Part shown: positions 45,063-53,231 of the stretch, in pieces | How positions within the stretch are numbered: position 1 is the stretch's first letter | How the letters are laid out: each line of letters opens with the position of its first letter | From: Akkermansia sp. | GTDB taxonomy: Bacteria; Verrucomicrobiota; Verrucomicrobiia; Verrucomicrobiales; Akkermansiaceae | Reading direction: 5' to 3' | DNA length: 64,000 nucleotides | Assembly (NCBI GenBank): GCA_017555205.1 | Contig: JAFZGW010000004.1 | Location: 1 to 64,000, forward strand | The notes under the pieces: generated by a model | Seen by the model: only the letters and a program-made list of their open reading frames with translations | Databases searched by the model: none | Told to the model about the DNA's origin: nothing | Translations under genes and position numbers: made by a program

Positions 45063-46940
45063 TTATTTGCCTTCACCAAGTTCGGGAATATCGATGGGGT
45101 TCTTAAGCGGCATGACAAGCATGAACTTCTCAACATAGTCAGGCACGGAAACCTTGCCACGAGAGCCCTTCGAGTCAATAAACTGGTAGTAGTGGTTCAT
45201 ATTGCGCATCACTTCTGCATTGTGATACGAGAACAGAGAGTCTGCACTGCGCTCATCGAAATTCTTGGCAACCAAATCATAAATAATTTGGCGCTGTGCC
45301 TGGCTACGGTCATCACCGGGTGTTTTGGACGTATAGCCACTCACACATATTGCGGTAACTTTGGGCGCCTTGTTGCGACTGCGCACATCCACAGCCTCGG
45401 GAGCCTGATTGATGGAGGAATTACTGCCGGCATTGCGGCTCTTACCCGGGTCAATCAAGCGAGTTCCCTTCACATCAACGGAATCTGTTATGATAACCTT
45501 GTCTGCCTCGTAGTTAATAAGGGGTGCAAACTCCGTGAACCAGAACTTGACGGAAGCGGAACGCTCGGAAAGCTGCTTAATAATCTCGGGGTATGCAGTC
45601 CGCATGACATAGTGAGCATTGAGCTTCTCGAGTTCTTTCTTCGCATTCGAATACTTTGAGTTATCGCCTTCCATGCTATCGTTGATGGAGGCAACAGCCT
45701 CTACCGCAGGGCGAGCAGACTTCAGCATTTTCTCTGCATCAGCAGCAGCGGAATCCGCAGCCCAAGCGAAGAACGCAGCACCGGCTACTGCCACCAGACC
45801 ACCGGCAAGCACCTTGGGCAGCATCTGCAGCTCCGCGCGCTCCTTACCCACGCTGGTCGGCACCAAATCGATACTGAACTCACCTACACCTGCTCCCGTA
45901 ACAGCAGCACCGGCTATGGAGCCAAGGCAGAGAGCATCCATCGACAGAGCCTCCTCATCAACCTTGCTGCCAATTTCGAATGCAGCGAGGGGGTTGAGGT
46001 ACTCAACAGGGATATTAAGCGTGCTCTGCAGGAACTCCACTGCGTAGGGCATGCGAGCACCGCCACCGCAAATATACGCCTTTGTCGGGGCGCTACCTTT
46101 GTACTGTGCACGGTAGTGGTTAATTGTACGCTGCACCTCAGAGCTGAGGCGATTCATGGCATTGCGGATAGTGGAGGCAAGTGCGGCATCCTGCTCGCTG
46201 AGGTTGTCGGTAAACCCGTTCCCCAGCGAAATCATCCCCGACTCAACCTTAAGCTTTTCAGCATCGCGGAAGCTCATGCCGTATTCGCGAGCAATAGCGT
46301 TGGTCACGAAGGCACCGGCAGCGGTGACGGAACGAGTAAAGAAACGCCCGGCCTCAGCAAAAATAATATCGGTTGTCTTTGCACCGATATCGAGAATCAT
46401 TACCGGTTCCTGCTCCTCCGGGTAACTGATACGGAACGCATTGTAGAGAGAGGTAATGGAGCAATCAACGCTACGGGTCTTCAAACCACTACCCTCTACC
46501 TGAGAATTGAGGTTATCGAGCACCTCTTTCTTAATAGCCACCAACAGAACCTCAGTTTCACCGGGTTCACGCTCCGGCAGTTCCTGGTAATCCCACTGAA
46601 TTTCATCAAGCGGGAAGGGTATATGCTGCTGGGCCTCGTAGCTTACTTGCTCCGCAATATCGGAATCATCAAGCGCTACGAGTTTAACAAAGCGCATGAA
46701 AACCTGCTGCCCGGAAACAACGTTGCGCACGTCGCTCCCTTTCACTTTCAGCTCTGTTACCAGTTCGGCAATGGTGCTACTTACATAGTCCATGCGCATG
46801 CCCTCCTCCAGCGGATCGAGCACTATCTCGCGGCGGGCATAGCGCGAGAGCGCATAGCCCTTCCCGGCAGGGGTAAACACGCCCATGGTGACGCACTGTG
46901 CGCCAATCTCAAGAGCGACGGTTGTCTTAAATTCAGCCAT
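45063..46940 (-). CDS. PilM-like actin-fold ATPase fused to PilN-like segment, Amuc_1101-like
   Basis: A 625-residue protein. Residues about 1-350 are a PilM/FtsA-type actin fold: VALEIGAQCVTMGVFTP (phosphate 1), MILDIGAKTTDIIFAE (phosphate 2) and YICGGGARMPYAVEFLQ (adenosine). A membrane helix follows near 380 (LAGGLVAVAGAAFFAWA), then a coiled coil and a periplasmic PilN-like domain. PilM and PilN are usually separate proteins of the inner-membrane platform; here they appear as one chain, as in Amuc_1101. Confidence 0.85.
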   Translation of the reverse strand: MAEFKTTVALEIGAQCVTMGVFTPAGKGYALSRYARREIVLDPLEEGMRMDYVSSTIAELVTELKVKGSDVRNVVSGQQVFMRFVKLVALDDSDIAEQVSYEAQQHIPFPLDEIQWDYQELPEREPGETEVLLVAIKKEVLDNLNSQVEGSGLKTRSVDCSITSLYNAFRISYPEEQEPVMILDIGAKTTDIIFAEAGRFFTRSVTAAGAFVTNAIAREYGMSFRDAEKLKVESGMISLGNGFTDNLSEQDAALASTIRNAMNRLSSEVQRTINHYRAQYKGSAPTKAYICGGGARMPYAVEFLQSTLNIPVEYLNPLAAFEIGSKVDEEALSMDALCLGSIAGAAVTGAGVGEFSIDLVPTSVGKERAELQMLPKVLAGGLVAVAGAAFFAWAADSAAADAEKMLKSARPAVEAVASINDSMEGDNSKYSNAKKELEKLNAHYVMRTAYPEIIKQLSERSASVKFWFTEFAPLINYEADKVIITDSVDVKGTRLIDPGKSRNAGSNSSINQAPEAVDVRSRNKAPKVTAICVSGYTSKTPGDDRSQAQRQIIYDLVAKNFDERSADSLFSYHNAEVMRNMNHYYQFIDSKGSRGKVSVPDYVEKFMLVMPLKNPIDIPELGEGK

Positions 46941-46967
46941 AAATATAAGTAATAAGTTAAAAGTCGG

Positions 46968-47903
46968 TTACTTGCGAGACTTCTTTTTGCTATTGTTTTT
47001 CTTTTTCTTTTTGGGCTTCATACCGGAATCGCCTTCATCATCGTCGTTACCATCGGTCAATCCATCGCCTGCGGGAGCATTGACACCACTCGTGGTATCG
47101 GCCGGCGCATTCAAACCAGCTGTTTCTTCCGTTTCCTGTAAAGCTTCGGTCATTGTGCCCGAAGCAGAAACAGCGGGAGCGGCATCCGTAGTCACCCAAG
47201 CCTCACTTGCGGGTAATACAGCGGCGTAAGGAGTCTCGTTAATAGCGTAGAGCACAGCACCACCAGCATTGTACTTATCGGACTTCCACCACTGCTTGGG
47301 CAATTCAACACGCTCAAAACGTGCATCCTGATCCTCGTCCTTATTCATGCAGGCCTTCCCGCCAAAGGTAGCATCAATCGCAGCAGCCACAACCTTCACT
47401 TCGGTAGAGGCAGTCTTGGCACGTGCACCGGCGGTGCTAATCTTTATAGCATTGCGGGGAGAGAGGAAAAGATCCACCGTCATCTCGCACTCACCGCCTT
47501 CCTTACCCTTGCCCAGAGCAATCTCGTGGTAAGTAAGGGTCTTGTTCACCATAGCAAACTTCTCCTTACCCTGCTTGTCCGCCGTCTTGAAAAGCACATA
47601 GGCGGTAACTGTCAAGCCATCCAAATAATCAGGAATGGGTGCAGAACTATCACCTCGCTCCTTCTTAGCGCGCCCTTCCACCTTTATAGGCAGAGAAATG
47701 CGCTGCCAGCTACGGGCGGCTTTCCCCTTCCCTTCCGTGAAAGAAATTGTATTGGGCTTAGCCTCCACAGCGCGCACAATCTTTCCGGACATTCCGGGCT
47801 TGTCAGCCTTCAACGTAACTTGAGCATAGTCAGCATCGACAGCGGAGACTGTCATAGCGGAGCATGCAGCCACAGTAAATATGGACCAAAACGTGTTTTT
47901 CAT
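46968..47903 (-). CDS. Amuc_1102-like exported protein
   Basis: A 311-residue protein, first gene of the pilus-like unit. A signal peptide (about 1-21, ending in TVSAVDA) is followed by a beta-rich domain and a Thr/Ala/Asp linker; the C-terminus is an extreme Lys/Ser tail (PKKKKKNNSKKKSRK). Position corresponds to Amuc_1102. The basic tail could bind a negatively charged partner such as nucleic acid, LPS or peptidoglycan, which is inference. Confidence 0.72.
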   Translation of the reverse strand: MKNTFWSIFTVAACSAMTVSAVDADYAQVTLKADKPGMSGKIVRAVEAKPNTISFTEGKGKAARSWQRISLPIKVEGRAKKERGDSSAPIPDYLDGLTVTAYVLFKTADKQGKEKFAMVNKTLTYHEIALGKGKEGGECEMTVDLFLSPRNAIKISTAGARAKTASTEVKVVAAAIDATFGGKACMNKDEDQDARFERVELPKQWWKSDKYNAGGAVLYAINETPYAAVLPASEAWVTTDAAPAVSASGTMTEALQETEETAGLNAPADTTSGVNAPAGDGLTDGNDDDEGDSGMKPKKKKKNNSKKKSRK

Positions 47904-48050
47904 AGTAAAAATTCAGATGTACGTTATATTTATACACAATCGTCCCCCCTTTGGCGAGTATAATCTGCTATCTGACGCGTTTTTTTGAGATTTTTTAACA
48001 CTATAGGCTGTAGAGGCCTAGCTTTTCTGAGCCATAATCAGGTATTTGGC

Positions 48051-48079
48051 TTGAGAGCCGACTGTGCTTGTGTTATAAG
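48051..48079 (+). promoter_or_regulatory. lgt promoter TTGAGA-17-TATAAG
   Basis: Predicted transcription start near 48086, seven bases before the lgt ATG. Confidence 0.6.
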
Positions 48080-48092
48080 CAGAAAAATCATT

Positions 48093-49115
48093 ATGAACAC
48101 ACTCGCCACCTATTTTCACAACTTAAACCCCGTCATTTTCGACATTCCCGGCACCCCGCTGGCAGTGCGCTGGTACGGGCTCGCCTACGTAGCAGGCTTC
48201 ATACTCGGCTACTTAGTCTTGCAACAACTGGCCAAGAAAAAGCTCTACTGTGTCGAACCCGATAAACTCGGCGACTTCATCACATGGGTCTGCATCCTCG
48301 GTGTGCTCCTGGGCGGCAGATTGGGCGAGTTCTTCTTCTACTGGTTGCCGGAAAAAGGCCTGACCGGCTTAGCCGAGGACCCCTTTTGGGTGGTGCGCGT
48401 ATGGGAAGGCGGCATGGCCTCCCACGGTGGCATCATCGGCGTGCTCCTGGTAGCTATGTGGTACGCGCACAAAAACAAGCTCTCCATCGCAGCGGTGACA
48501 GATGGCCTGGCCATCGTCTGCACCATCGGCTTATTTTTCGGACGTGTCGCAAACTTCATCAATGGTGAATTATACGGGCGCGCGTGCGAGGAAACCCATA
48601 CCCTCGCCTGCAAGTTCCCGCAAGAGCTCTTTGAACTCCCCGTAGAAAAACAAATTCAGGCTCGCGTTGCTATCGACCATGCGCTCGGCACCCCCATTGA
48701 AAACGTAGTCGCCTGCGGCGCAGACGGTCAATACATCGAGAGCTATGCAGATGCCATACTGCGTCTCTGCCGCGAAAATCCCGCTGTTTGCGACGCCATC
48801 TCCCCGTTCCTCACCCCGCGCTACCCCTCGCAACTCTTCGAGGCCGTAGGCGAAGGGCTTATCATCTTCATTATCCTCATGACCGTGCGTTTAACCTGCA
48901 AAAACGCACCGGCCGGCCTTTTCTGCGCCCTTTTCTGCTTCCTCTACGCCACCGCACGTATTACCTCCGAATGCTATAAAGAGCCCGATGCCAATGTGTG
49001 GTACGGTATCACACAAGGTCAATTCCTCTCTTTCGGGGTTGTCGCTCTCGGTATCATTTTCCTCATCCTTACTATCAAAAATCAAAAAAAATCAAAAAAA
49101 ATCGAAATTTCTTAA
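48093..49115 (+). CDS. lgt: Prolipoprotein diacylglyceryl transferase
   Basis: Lgt adds diacylglycerol to the lipobox Cys of prolipoproteins, two of which are encoded in this window. The 340-residue protein keeps the family features: IPGTPLAVRWYGLAYVAGF, the GGRLGEFFFY and GGMASHGGIIG segments and the signature GLFFGRVANFINGELYGR. It is longer than E. coli Lgt (291) because of an insertion at residues about 170-235. ATG 48093 lies 14 bases after a promoter -10; the longer open frame from 47985 starts upstream of that promoter. Confidence 0.93.
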   Translation: MNTLATYFHNLNPVIFDIPGTPLAVRWYGLAYVAGFILGYLVLQQLAKKKLYCVEPDKLGDFITWVCILGVLLGGRLGEFFFYWLPEKGLTGLAEDPFWVVRVWEGGMASHGGIIGVLLVAMWYAHKNKLSIAAVTDGLAIVCTIGLFFGRVANFINGELYGRACEETHTLACKFPQELFELPVEKQIQARVAIDHALGTPIENVVACGADGQYIESYADAILRLCRENPAVCDAISPFLTPRYPSQLFEAVGEGLIIFIILMTVRLTCKNAPAGLFCALFCFLYATARITSECYKEPDANVWYGITQGQFLSFGVVALGIIFLILTIKNQKKSKKIEIS

Positions 49116-49123
49116 AAAAAAGC

Positions 49124-49152
49124 TTGCAATGCAAATAAAAATCGTTTATAAT
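49124..49152 (+). promoter_or_regulatory. tRNA-Tyr/tRNA-Val promoter TTGCAA-17-TATAAT
   Basis: Perfect -10 and exact spacing, 36-64 bases upstream of tRNA-Tyr. Confidence 0.75.
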
Positions 49153-49187
49153 CTCGGCGCACGCTACTGAATAAGCAGCCTGCAAAT

Positions 49188-49270
49188 GGGTAGGTTCCCG
49201 AGCGGTCAAAGGGGGCAGACTGTAAATCTGCTATCGTACGATTTCGATGGTTCGAATCCATCCCTGCCCA
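49188..49270 (+). tRNA. tRNA-Tyr (GTA)
   Basis: Class II tRNA of 83 bases. Acceptor GGGTAGG/CCTGCCC, anticodon loop CTGTAAA in a GCAGA/TCTGC stem giving GTA, long variable arm and T loop TTCGAAT. CCA is not encoded. Confidence 0.93.
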
Positions 49271-49280
49271 TTTCTCCCAT

Positions 49281-49353
49281 GCGGAGGTAGCTCAGTTGGT
49301 AGAGCAACACCTTGACATGGTGGAGGTCGTAGGTTCGAGTCCTATCCCCCGTA
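49281..49353 (+). tRNA. tRNA-Val (GAC) with an imperfect acceptor stem
   Basis: D arm GCTCAGTTGGTAGAGC, anticodon loop TTGACAT in a CACC/GGTG stem giving GAC, and T arm GTAGG-TTCGAGT-CCTAT. The acceptor pairs GCGGAGG with CCCCCGT: the first pair is G-U and the fifth is an A-C mismatch. It lies 10 bases after tRNA-Tyr and is probably co-transcribed. It may be functional or slightly decayed. Confidence 0.8.
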
Positions 49354-49372
49354 CGCAAGTTTTCCAAGACAT

Positions 49373-49398
49373 AGCCTGAAGGTTTACGCCTTCAGGCT
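49373..49398 (+). terminator. Hairpin after the tRNA pair, likely terminator
   Basis: Perfect 10-bp stem AGCCTGAAGG/CCTTCAGGCT, loop of 6, but only a weak T-rich tail. Confidence 0.55.
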
Positions 49399-49664
49399 TC
49401 AGTGTTTCAAGGGATTAGCGCGACAACCTGCGACATAGCCGGACATAGCACGGTACCCCTCTTTGGTGTGGTTCAACTCCAAAAAGTGCGGGAATGGGAC
49501 ATGCCCACACTTTATAACGAAGAGCCAAATAAGCGCCGGAGCACACATTCACCATATATAGTGAATCACTTTTTCGTGCCGTTTGCAGGGCTACCGCCCA
49601 GCCCACTTTCGCCCGATTATAGCAAAAAAATAGCGAAAAAGATACAAAAATGAGCTATTTTATG
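49399..49664 (+). other. Gene-free stretch between tRNA-Val and the graspetide-like cluster
   Basis: No convincing gene. The 3' side of a tRNA is a common integration site, and the cargo changes character right after this gap, but I see no integrase gene or duplicated tRNA end here. Confidence 0.4.
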
Positions 49665-49692
49665 TTGACAAAGGTACACCTATTGATATAAT
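49665..49692 (+). promoter_or_regulatory. Consensus promoter TTGACA-16-TATAAT
   Basis: Both hexamers are perfect, making this the closest-to-consensus promoter in the window. The leader (from about 49699) contains the small inverted repeat ATCTCA-TTTC-TGAGAT (49716-49731), which covers an in-frame ATG at 49730 and leaves ATG 49766 exposed. Confidence 0.8.
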
Positions 49693-49765
49693 AAGCTCAG
49701 ACCTGCGCTATGTTTATCTCATTTCTGAGATGGCGACAGGAAAACTCACACAAACGACAAACAAC

Positions 49766-49999
49766 ATGACTATTACAACCCTTGCTATTGCAACTCTGAG
49801 CCCCTTCATGGTGGCCGATGCTCAGGAACAGGTAGAAGTTTCCGCAGAGACTCCTGCTGCAGCAGTATCCTACGACTGGGATTCTCAGGTTACCCCCGGA
49901 ATCTCTGAAAAGGATTTCGAGACAGGTGCAACTGGCACATTCAGCTTCATTCCGGGCACCAATGGACAGATGTGCGTGGATGACTGGAATCTGGCCTGA
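49766..49999 (+). CDS. Candidate graspetide (omega-ester RiPP) precursor peptide
   Basis: A 77-residue peptide. Near the N-terminus LSPFMVADAQEQ (11-22) recalls the PFFARFL-type leader helix of microviridin precursors. The C-terminal half is rich in Thr/Ser (TGATGTFSF, 53-61) and ends with an acidic pair in CVDDWNLA (70-77), so hydroxyl donors precede carboxyl acceptors as in graspetide cores. A weak Sec signal peptide is an alternative reading, but the N-terminus lacks Lys/Arg. It has a consensus promoter and is followed by an intrinsic terminator and, 66 bases after its stop, by an ATP-grasp ligase. An in-frame ATG at 49730 is an alternative start (89 residues). Confidence 0.55.
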   Translation: MTITTLAIATLSPFMVADAQEQVEVSAETPAAAVSYDWDSQVTPGISEKDFETGATGTFSFIPGTNGQMCVDDWNLA

Positions 50000-50015
50000 T
50001 AAAGTCAACTATCCG

Positions 50016-50057
50016 GGGCAATGGGGCAAAATAGCCACATTGCCCTGTTTTATTTTT
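50016..50057 (+). terminator. Terminator/attenuator between peptide and ligase genes
   Basis: Stem GGGCAATG/CATTGCCC with an inner GGC/GCC extension, followed by TGTTTTATTTTT. It ends 8 bases before the ligase ATG, so ligase expression would depend on read-through. Confidence 0.8.
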
Positions 50058-50064
50058 CAAAACC

Positions 50065-50985
50065 ATGATTCTCATCCTCACCAACCGCCGCGATGTAACC
50101 ACCGACCTCCTGATGCCGCACCTCACCTCGCATGCCGAGGTGTTCCGTTTCAACATGGATCTCTGGCGAGACTACAGCTGGAGCATCGATGCCAAGGGCT
50201 ATGAACTGCGCGACCCCACCGGGCGCTGCTGTCGTGAGTCCGAGGTAGGAGCGGTGTATGACCGCAAATGCATGTTCGACCCGGTTCGTATCGATGTGCC
50301 GGCCGGCGGTTGTGCCGAATCCTGGCAGCGCAACGAGGTGATGCTCATCTGGAGCGGCATCAAGGATTTAGCCGTGCACAGCGGCAAATGCGCGCTCATA
50401 CACCCCTCGCCCCTTGGCAACTGGTACAAGATGCGGCAGATGCGCCTGGCTGCGAACTATTTTCCTGTGCCCGCATGGCAGATGCTGCACGGCACACCGG
50501 TGCAGCTGACAGGGGACGTTGTGTGCAAGACCAACGGCGTGGAACCCATGGGGCAAGGGCAGTTGCTCACCGTTGGCAAGGTGAATCCGGCACAGGTCGA
50601 TACCGCCTATCCCTGGTTCCTGCAGCAATGCCTCACCCACTCCACGCACGATGTCACCGTTGCATATGTGAACGGCAAGCTCTTTGCCAGTGAACTGCAG
50701 CGAGGCAACTGCATGGATTCCCGAATAGCCGCCTTTAACAACAAGTCTCAGTGGCAGCCCTGCGAGCTGCCCCCGGAGCAGAGCGATGCCATCTGCCACA
50801 TGATGCGCGAAACCGGCCTCTCCTTCTCCCGCCTCGACTTCCTGCGCGACGCCTCCGGTACGCTTCATTTCCTGGAGTTCAACCCGAACGGCCAGTTTGC
50901 CTGGATGGACCTGCAAAACGAACGCGGCCTGCTCACCGCCGTGGCGCAGGAAATCCTCCGCGTCCACGCCGCCCACTGCCGTTAA
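50065..50985 (+). CDS. MvdD/MdnC-type ATP-grasp ligase (candidate graspetide synthetase)
   Basis: A 306-residue ATP-grasp protein. The N-terminal part (ILILTNRRDVTTDLLMPHL, then FRFNMDLW) fits the pre-ATP-grasp domain of MvdD-like maturases. Next come WSGIKDLAVHSGKCALIHPS and KMRQMRLAANYFPVPAWQ. The C-terminal metal/ATP site is FLEFNPNGQFAWMDL near residue 275, close to the E-x-N-P-x-G-Q-(W/F) motif of MdnC-like ligases. Known family members join Thr/Ser or Lys side chains to Asp/Glu side chains in a precursor peptide, making macrolactones or macrolactams. RimK-like ligases are a less likely alternative. The peptide gene just upstream fits as substrate. Confidence 0.72.
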   Translation: MILILTNRRDVTTDLLMPHLTSHAEVFRFNMDLWRDYSWSIDAKGYELRDPTGRCCRESEVGAVYDRKCMFDPVRIDVPAGGCAESWQRNEVMLIWSGIKDLAVHSGKCALIHPSPLGNWYKMRQMRLAANYFPVPAWQMLHGTPVQLTGDVVCKTNGVEPMGQGQLLTVGKVNPAQVDTAYPWFLQQCLTHSTHDVTVAYVNGKLFASELQRGNCMDSRIAAFNNKSQWQPCELPPEQSDAICHMMRETGLSFSRLDFLRDASGTLHFLEFNPNGQFAWMDLQNERGLLTAVAQEILRVHAAHCR

Positions 50986-51003
50986 ATCCCCTTCCCCCCC
51001 ACA

Positions 51004-51123
51004 ATGAGTCCCCCCCCCGAAGTTAACATGCTGTATCGCTACCTCCAGTTTCTGGGCTATCTGCTCGCCCTCATCCTCATCTTCGCCGCTGTCCTCTACG
51101 GCCTGCTCTGTGTTTGGCATTGA
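51004..51123 (+). CDS. Small single-span membrane peptide
   Basis: A 39-residue frame with a polar start and one hydrophobic helix (FLGYLLALILIFAAVLYGLL). It begins 18 bases after the ATP-grasp stop and may be co-transcribed. Its composition is that of a real membrane peptide, but so short a frame could be chance. An immunity or export role for the peptide system would be speculation. Confidence 0.35.
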   Translation: MSPPPEVNMLYRYLQFLGYLLALILIFAAVLYGLLCVWH

Positions 51124-51250
51124 GCTTGGGCCCGAGAAGCCGCTGATTCGCCGCCATGCTTCAGCCTGCCACTCTTTCCACGCAATACGGGATAGCCCGC
51201 TTTATGTGGGGGCGCATGGTTCCTTTTCGGCCCAAAAGTACACTATCTGC

Positions 51251-51279
51251 TTGCAAAATCATGTCGAAAATGCTACTTT
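51251..51279 (+). promoter_or_regulatory. Promoter TTGCAA-17-TACTTT, leaderless start
   Basis: Predicted transcription start (7 bases after the -10) falls on 51286, the G of the GTG start codon. Confidence 0.5.
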
Positions 51280-51285
51280 TACAGC

Positions 51286-51630
51286 GTGGAAACGCAAGAC
51301 CAGGCGGAATTAAAGAAGAGCATCAAGATTTGGCTGAAGGCGAACAATTACAGTTACGCCTGGCTGGCAGAGCGTTGCTATGTGTCGGAGGCAACGGTGC
51401 GCAACTGGATGGCCAAGAAATTGATACCGGCGGCAAAGGTGCATATCATCCGTGAAATGGTGAAGGAGTTGCCACTGGTCATGCCGGGGCGTGTGCAGGT
51501 GGAGGAAGAGACCAAGATAACACTAAGCTTGGATGCCGCCACACGCGCCACGCTGGAGCAGCGAGCCCAAGCCCGGGGCAAGACACTTGCGGAGTTTCTG
51601 GCAGAAGAGGTGCAGCGCCTCGCAAATTGA
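51286..51630 (+). CDS. Small regulator: N-terminal HTH plus C-terminal ribbon-helix-helix-like segment
   Basis: A 114-residue protein from GTG 51286. Residues about 12-45 (KANNYSYAWLAERCYVSEATVRNWM) look like a helix-turn-helix. Residues about 75-112 (ITLSLDAATRATLEQRAQAR, then TLAEFLAEEVQRL) look like a ribbon-helix-helix dimerisation segment. The same two-part layout is seen in the protein at 53475-53780, so they are probably paralogues. It lies 26 bases upstream of a Ser/Thr kinase gene and may control it. Confidence 0.7.
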   Translation: METQDQAELKKSIKIWLKANNYSYAWLAERCYVSEATVRNWMAKKLIPAAKVHIIREMVKELPLVMPGRVQVEEETKITLSLDAATRATLEQRAQARGKTLAEFLAEEVQRLAN

Positions 51631-51656
51631 TTTTTTAGTCGCTCGAACTTACCTGT

Positions 51657-53231
51657 ATGGATGAGCCTATGGATTCCTTGCCTCCCGGTGCGCAGCTGGG
51701 GCAATACCGCTTGCTCGAAGCGGCCTCGCAGGGTGGTTTCGGCATTTTGTACCGCGCGTGGGATGAAAAACTGAACCGCCTGGTAGCGGTGAAGGAGTGT
51801 TTTCCGGCTTCCATCTGCCACCACGACCCGCAGACAGGCATGGTGCGCCCGCGTACACCGGCCCTGCAGCGGCAATATGAAACCGCGCTGAATTCCATGT
51901 ATGAGGAAGCGCAGACTCTGGCAGGCCTGCACCATGCGCGTGTGGTACCGGTGTATGATGTTTTTCGTGCGGCAGGAGGCTTGTTTTATGTGATGCCCTG
52001 GCTGGAGGGCGGCTCCCTGCGCGAGAAAATAGCAGCAGTTCAGGCCGGGGGACCACCCATACCGGCACAGGAGCTTCGGCGCTGGCTGCCGGAGATACTC
52101 TCGGCGCTGGAGTACCTGCACAGCAAAAAGGTGATTCACCGAGATGTAAAGCCGGGCAACATCATGTTCGATACAGATGGGTACCCCGTGCTGGTGGATT
52201 TCGGCTCGGCGCTGAACCGCGCTACAAAGGTGGATACAACCACCCAGGGCGAGTTCTCCCCCGTCTACGCCTCCCCCGAACAGGTAAGCGGCAAGGGAAA
52301 AATCGGGCCGTGGACAGATTTGTATTCGCTGGCCGCCACCTGGTATGAACTGATAAGCGGCTCCCCGCCGGAACCGGCCCAGCAGCGCCTGGCAAAGGAT
52401 GATCTGCAGCCGCTCCCCTGCGGCGAAACCGTGCTGGAGCAGAGTCTCATGCAGAATCTGGCGCTGAATCCTGCAGAGCGTTGCCAGTCCGCCCGCGAAT
52501 GGCAGGATTGGCTGCTGAGCGGAGCTCTGCCGGTGGCGATAGCACGGCCCAGGCGTTGGCGTTTTCTGTGGTGGGGGCTTGCGTCCGCCGGGGTGGCTCT
52601 CGGCACCTTTCTGCTGGGGCGCGGGCAGGCGGAGCAGGCTGATAATGCAGAGCCCGCTGCGGCGGCGCAAACCGAGACTCTTCATAAGCCCGAGCTGCCG
52701 GCGGAGCAGTATGAGCAAATGTGCAGGGATTTGGGGCTGCCTGCCTTGGTGCAGCAATACAATGAACTGATGCGAAAGGCAACGGCGTACCACGATGAGT
52801 GTCGGGAGCGGCTGGAGTCAATCTATCGCACAGCCGCTCAACAGGCAAATACGCAAGCTCGCCCCGACACACCACACAAAAGAGGCCCAAGCATTTCTGC
52901 ATTGATGCGCCCGGAGCTGTCTGCCAAAAGACAGATTTTCGCCTTACAACTGGAATGCCAGGGGAAGATGGCGGACTATATGTCTGAGCAGCAGACTCGG
53001 GTTATCCGCCCGATGCAAACCCGCATGCAGGAAATGCCCCGCGTTTTACCCTGCAACACAGAGGAGGAACGCATGGTGTCGGAGCAAGCTGCACGACGCA
53101 TAAAGGCGGATTATGCCACTTATCTCTCCACTGCCCCCCTGGAGCAAATGACGAAATCCCTCGTTGATCTGTGCGCGGAAAAGATGAAGGAGTTGCAACA
53201 AATCCCGAATTCTGCGGCGAACGCAAAATGA
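51657..53231 (+). CDS. Hanks-type Ser/Thr protein kinase with membrane span
   Basis: A 524-residue kinase. Residues about 14-285 are the catalytic domain: Gly-rich loop SQGGFGILYRAW, VAVKE Lys, catalytic HRDVKPGNIMF, DFGSA and YASPEQ. A membrane helix follows at about 303-320 (WWGLASAGVALGTFLLG), then a periplasmic, mostly helical region of about 200 residues with no recognised sensor fold. Topology is typical of bacterial transmembrane kinases. No phosphatase or FHA gene is adjacent. Confidence 0.9.
   Translation: MDEPMDSLPPGAQLGQYRLLEAASQGGFGILYRAWDEKLNRLVAVKECFPASICHHDPQTGMVRPRTPALQRQYETALNSMYEEAQTLAGLHHARVVPVYDVFRAAGGLFYVMPWLEGGSLREKIAAVQAGGPPIPAQELRRWLPEILSALEYLHSKKVIHRDVKPGNIMFDTDGYPVLVDFGSALNRATKVDTTTQGEFSPVYASPEQVSGKGKIGPWTDLYSLAATWYELISGSPPEPAQQRLAKDDLQPLPCGETVLEQSLMQNLALNPAERCQSAREWQDWLLSGALPVAIARPRRWRFLWWGLASAGVALGTFLLGRGQAEQADNAEPAAAAQTETLHKPELPAEQYEQMCRDLGLPALVQQYNELMRKATAYHDECRERLESIYRTAAQQANTQARPDTPHKRGPSISALMRPELSAKRQIFALQLECQGKMADYMSEQQTRVIRPMQTRMQEMPRVLPCNTEEERMVSEQAARRIKADYATYLSTAPLEQMTKSLVDLCAEKMKELQQIPNSAANAK

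Noticed and set aside
49402..49653. An 83-codon frame after the tRNA pair
   Set aside because: No promoter fits it, its composition is not protein-like, and it begins in the tail of the tRNA hairpin region.
49766..49999. Reading the small gene as an ordinary Sec-exported protein
   Set aside because: The N-terminus has no Lys or Arg before the hydrophobic stretch and contains a Pro within it. The adjacent ATP-grasp ligase makes a precursor peptide more likely. The Sec reading is not fully excluded.
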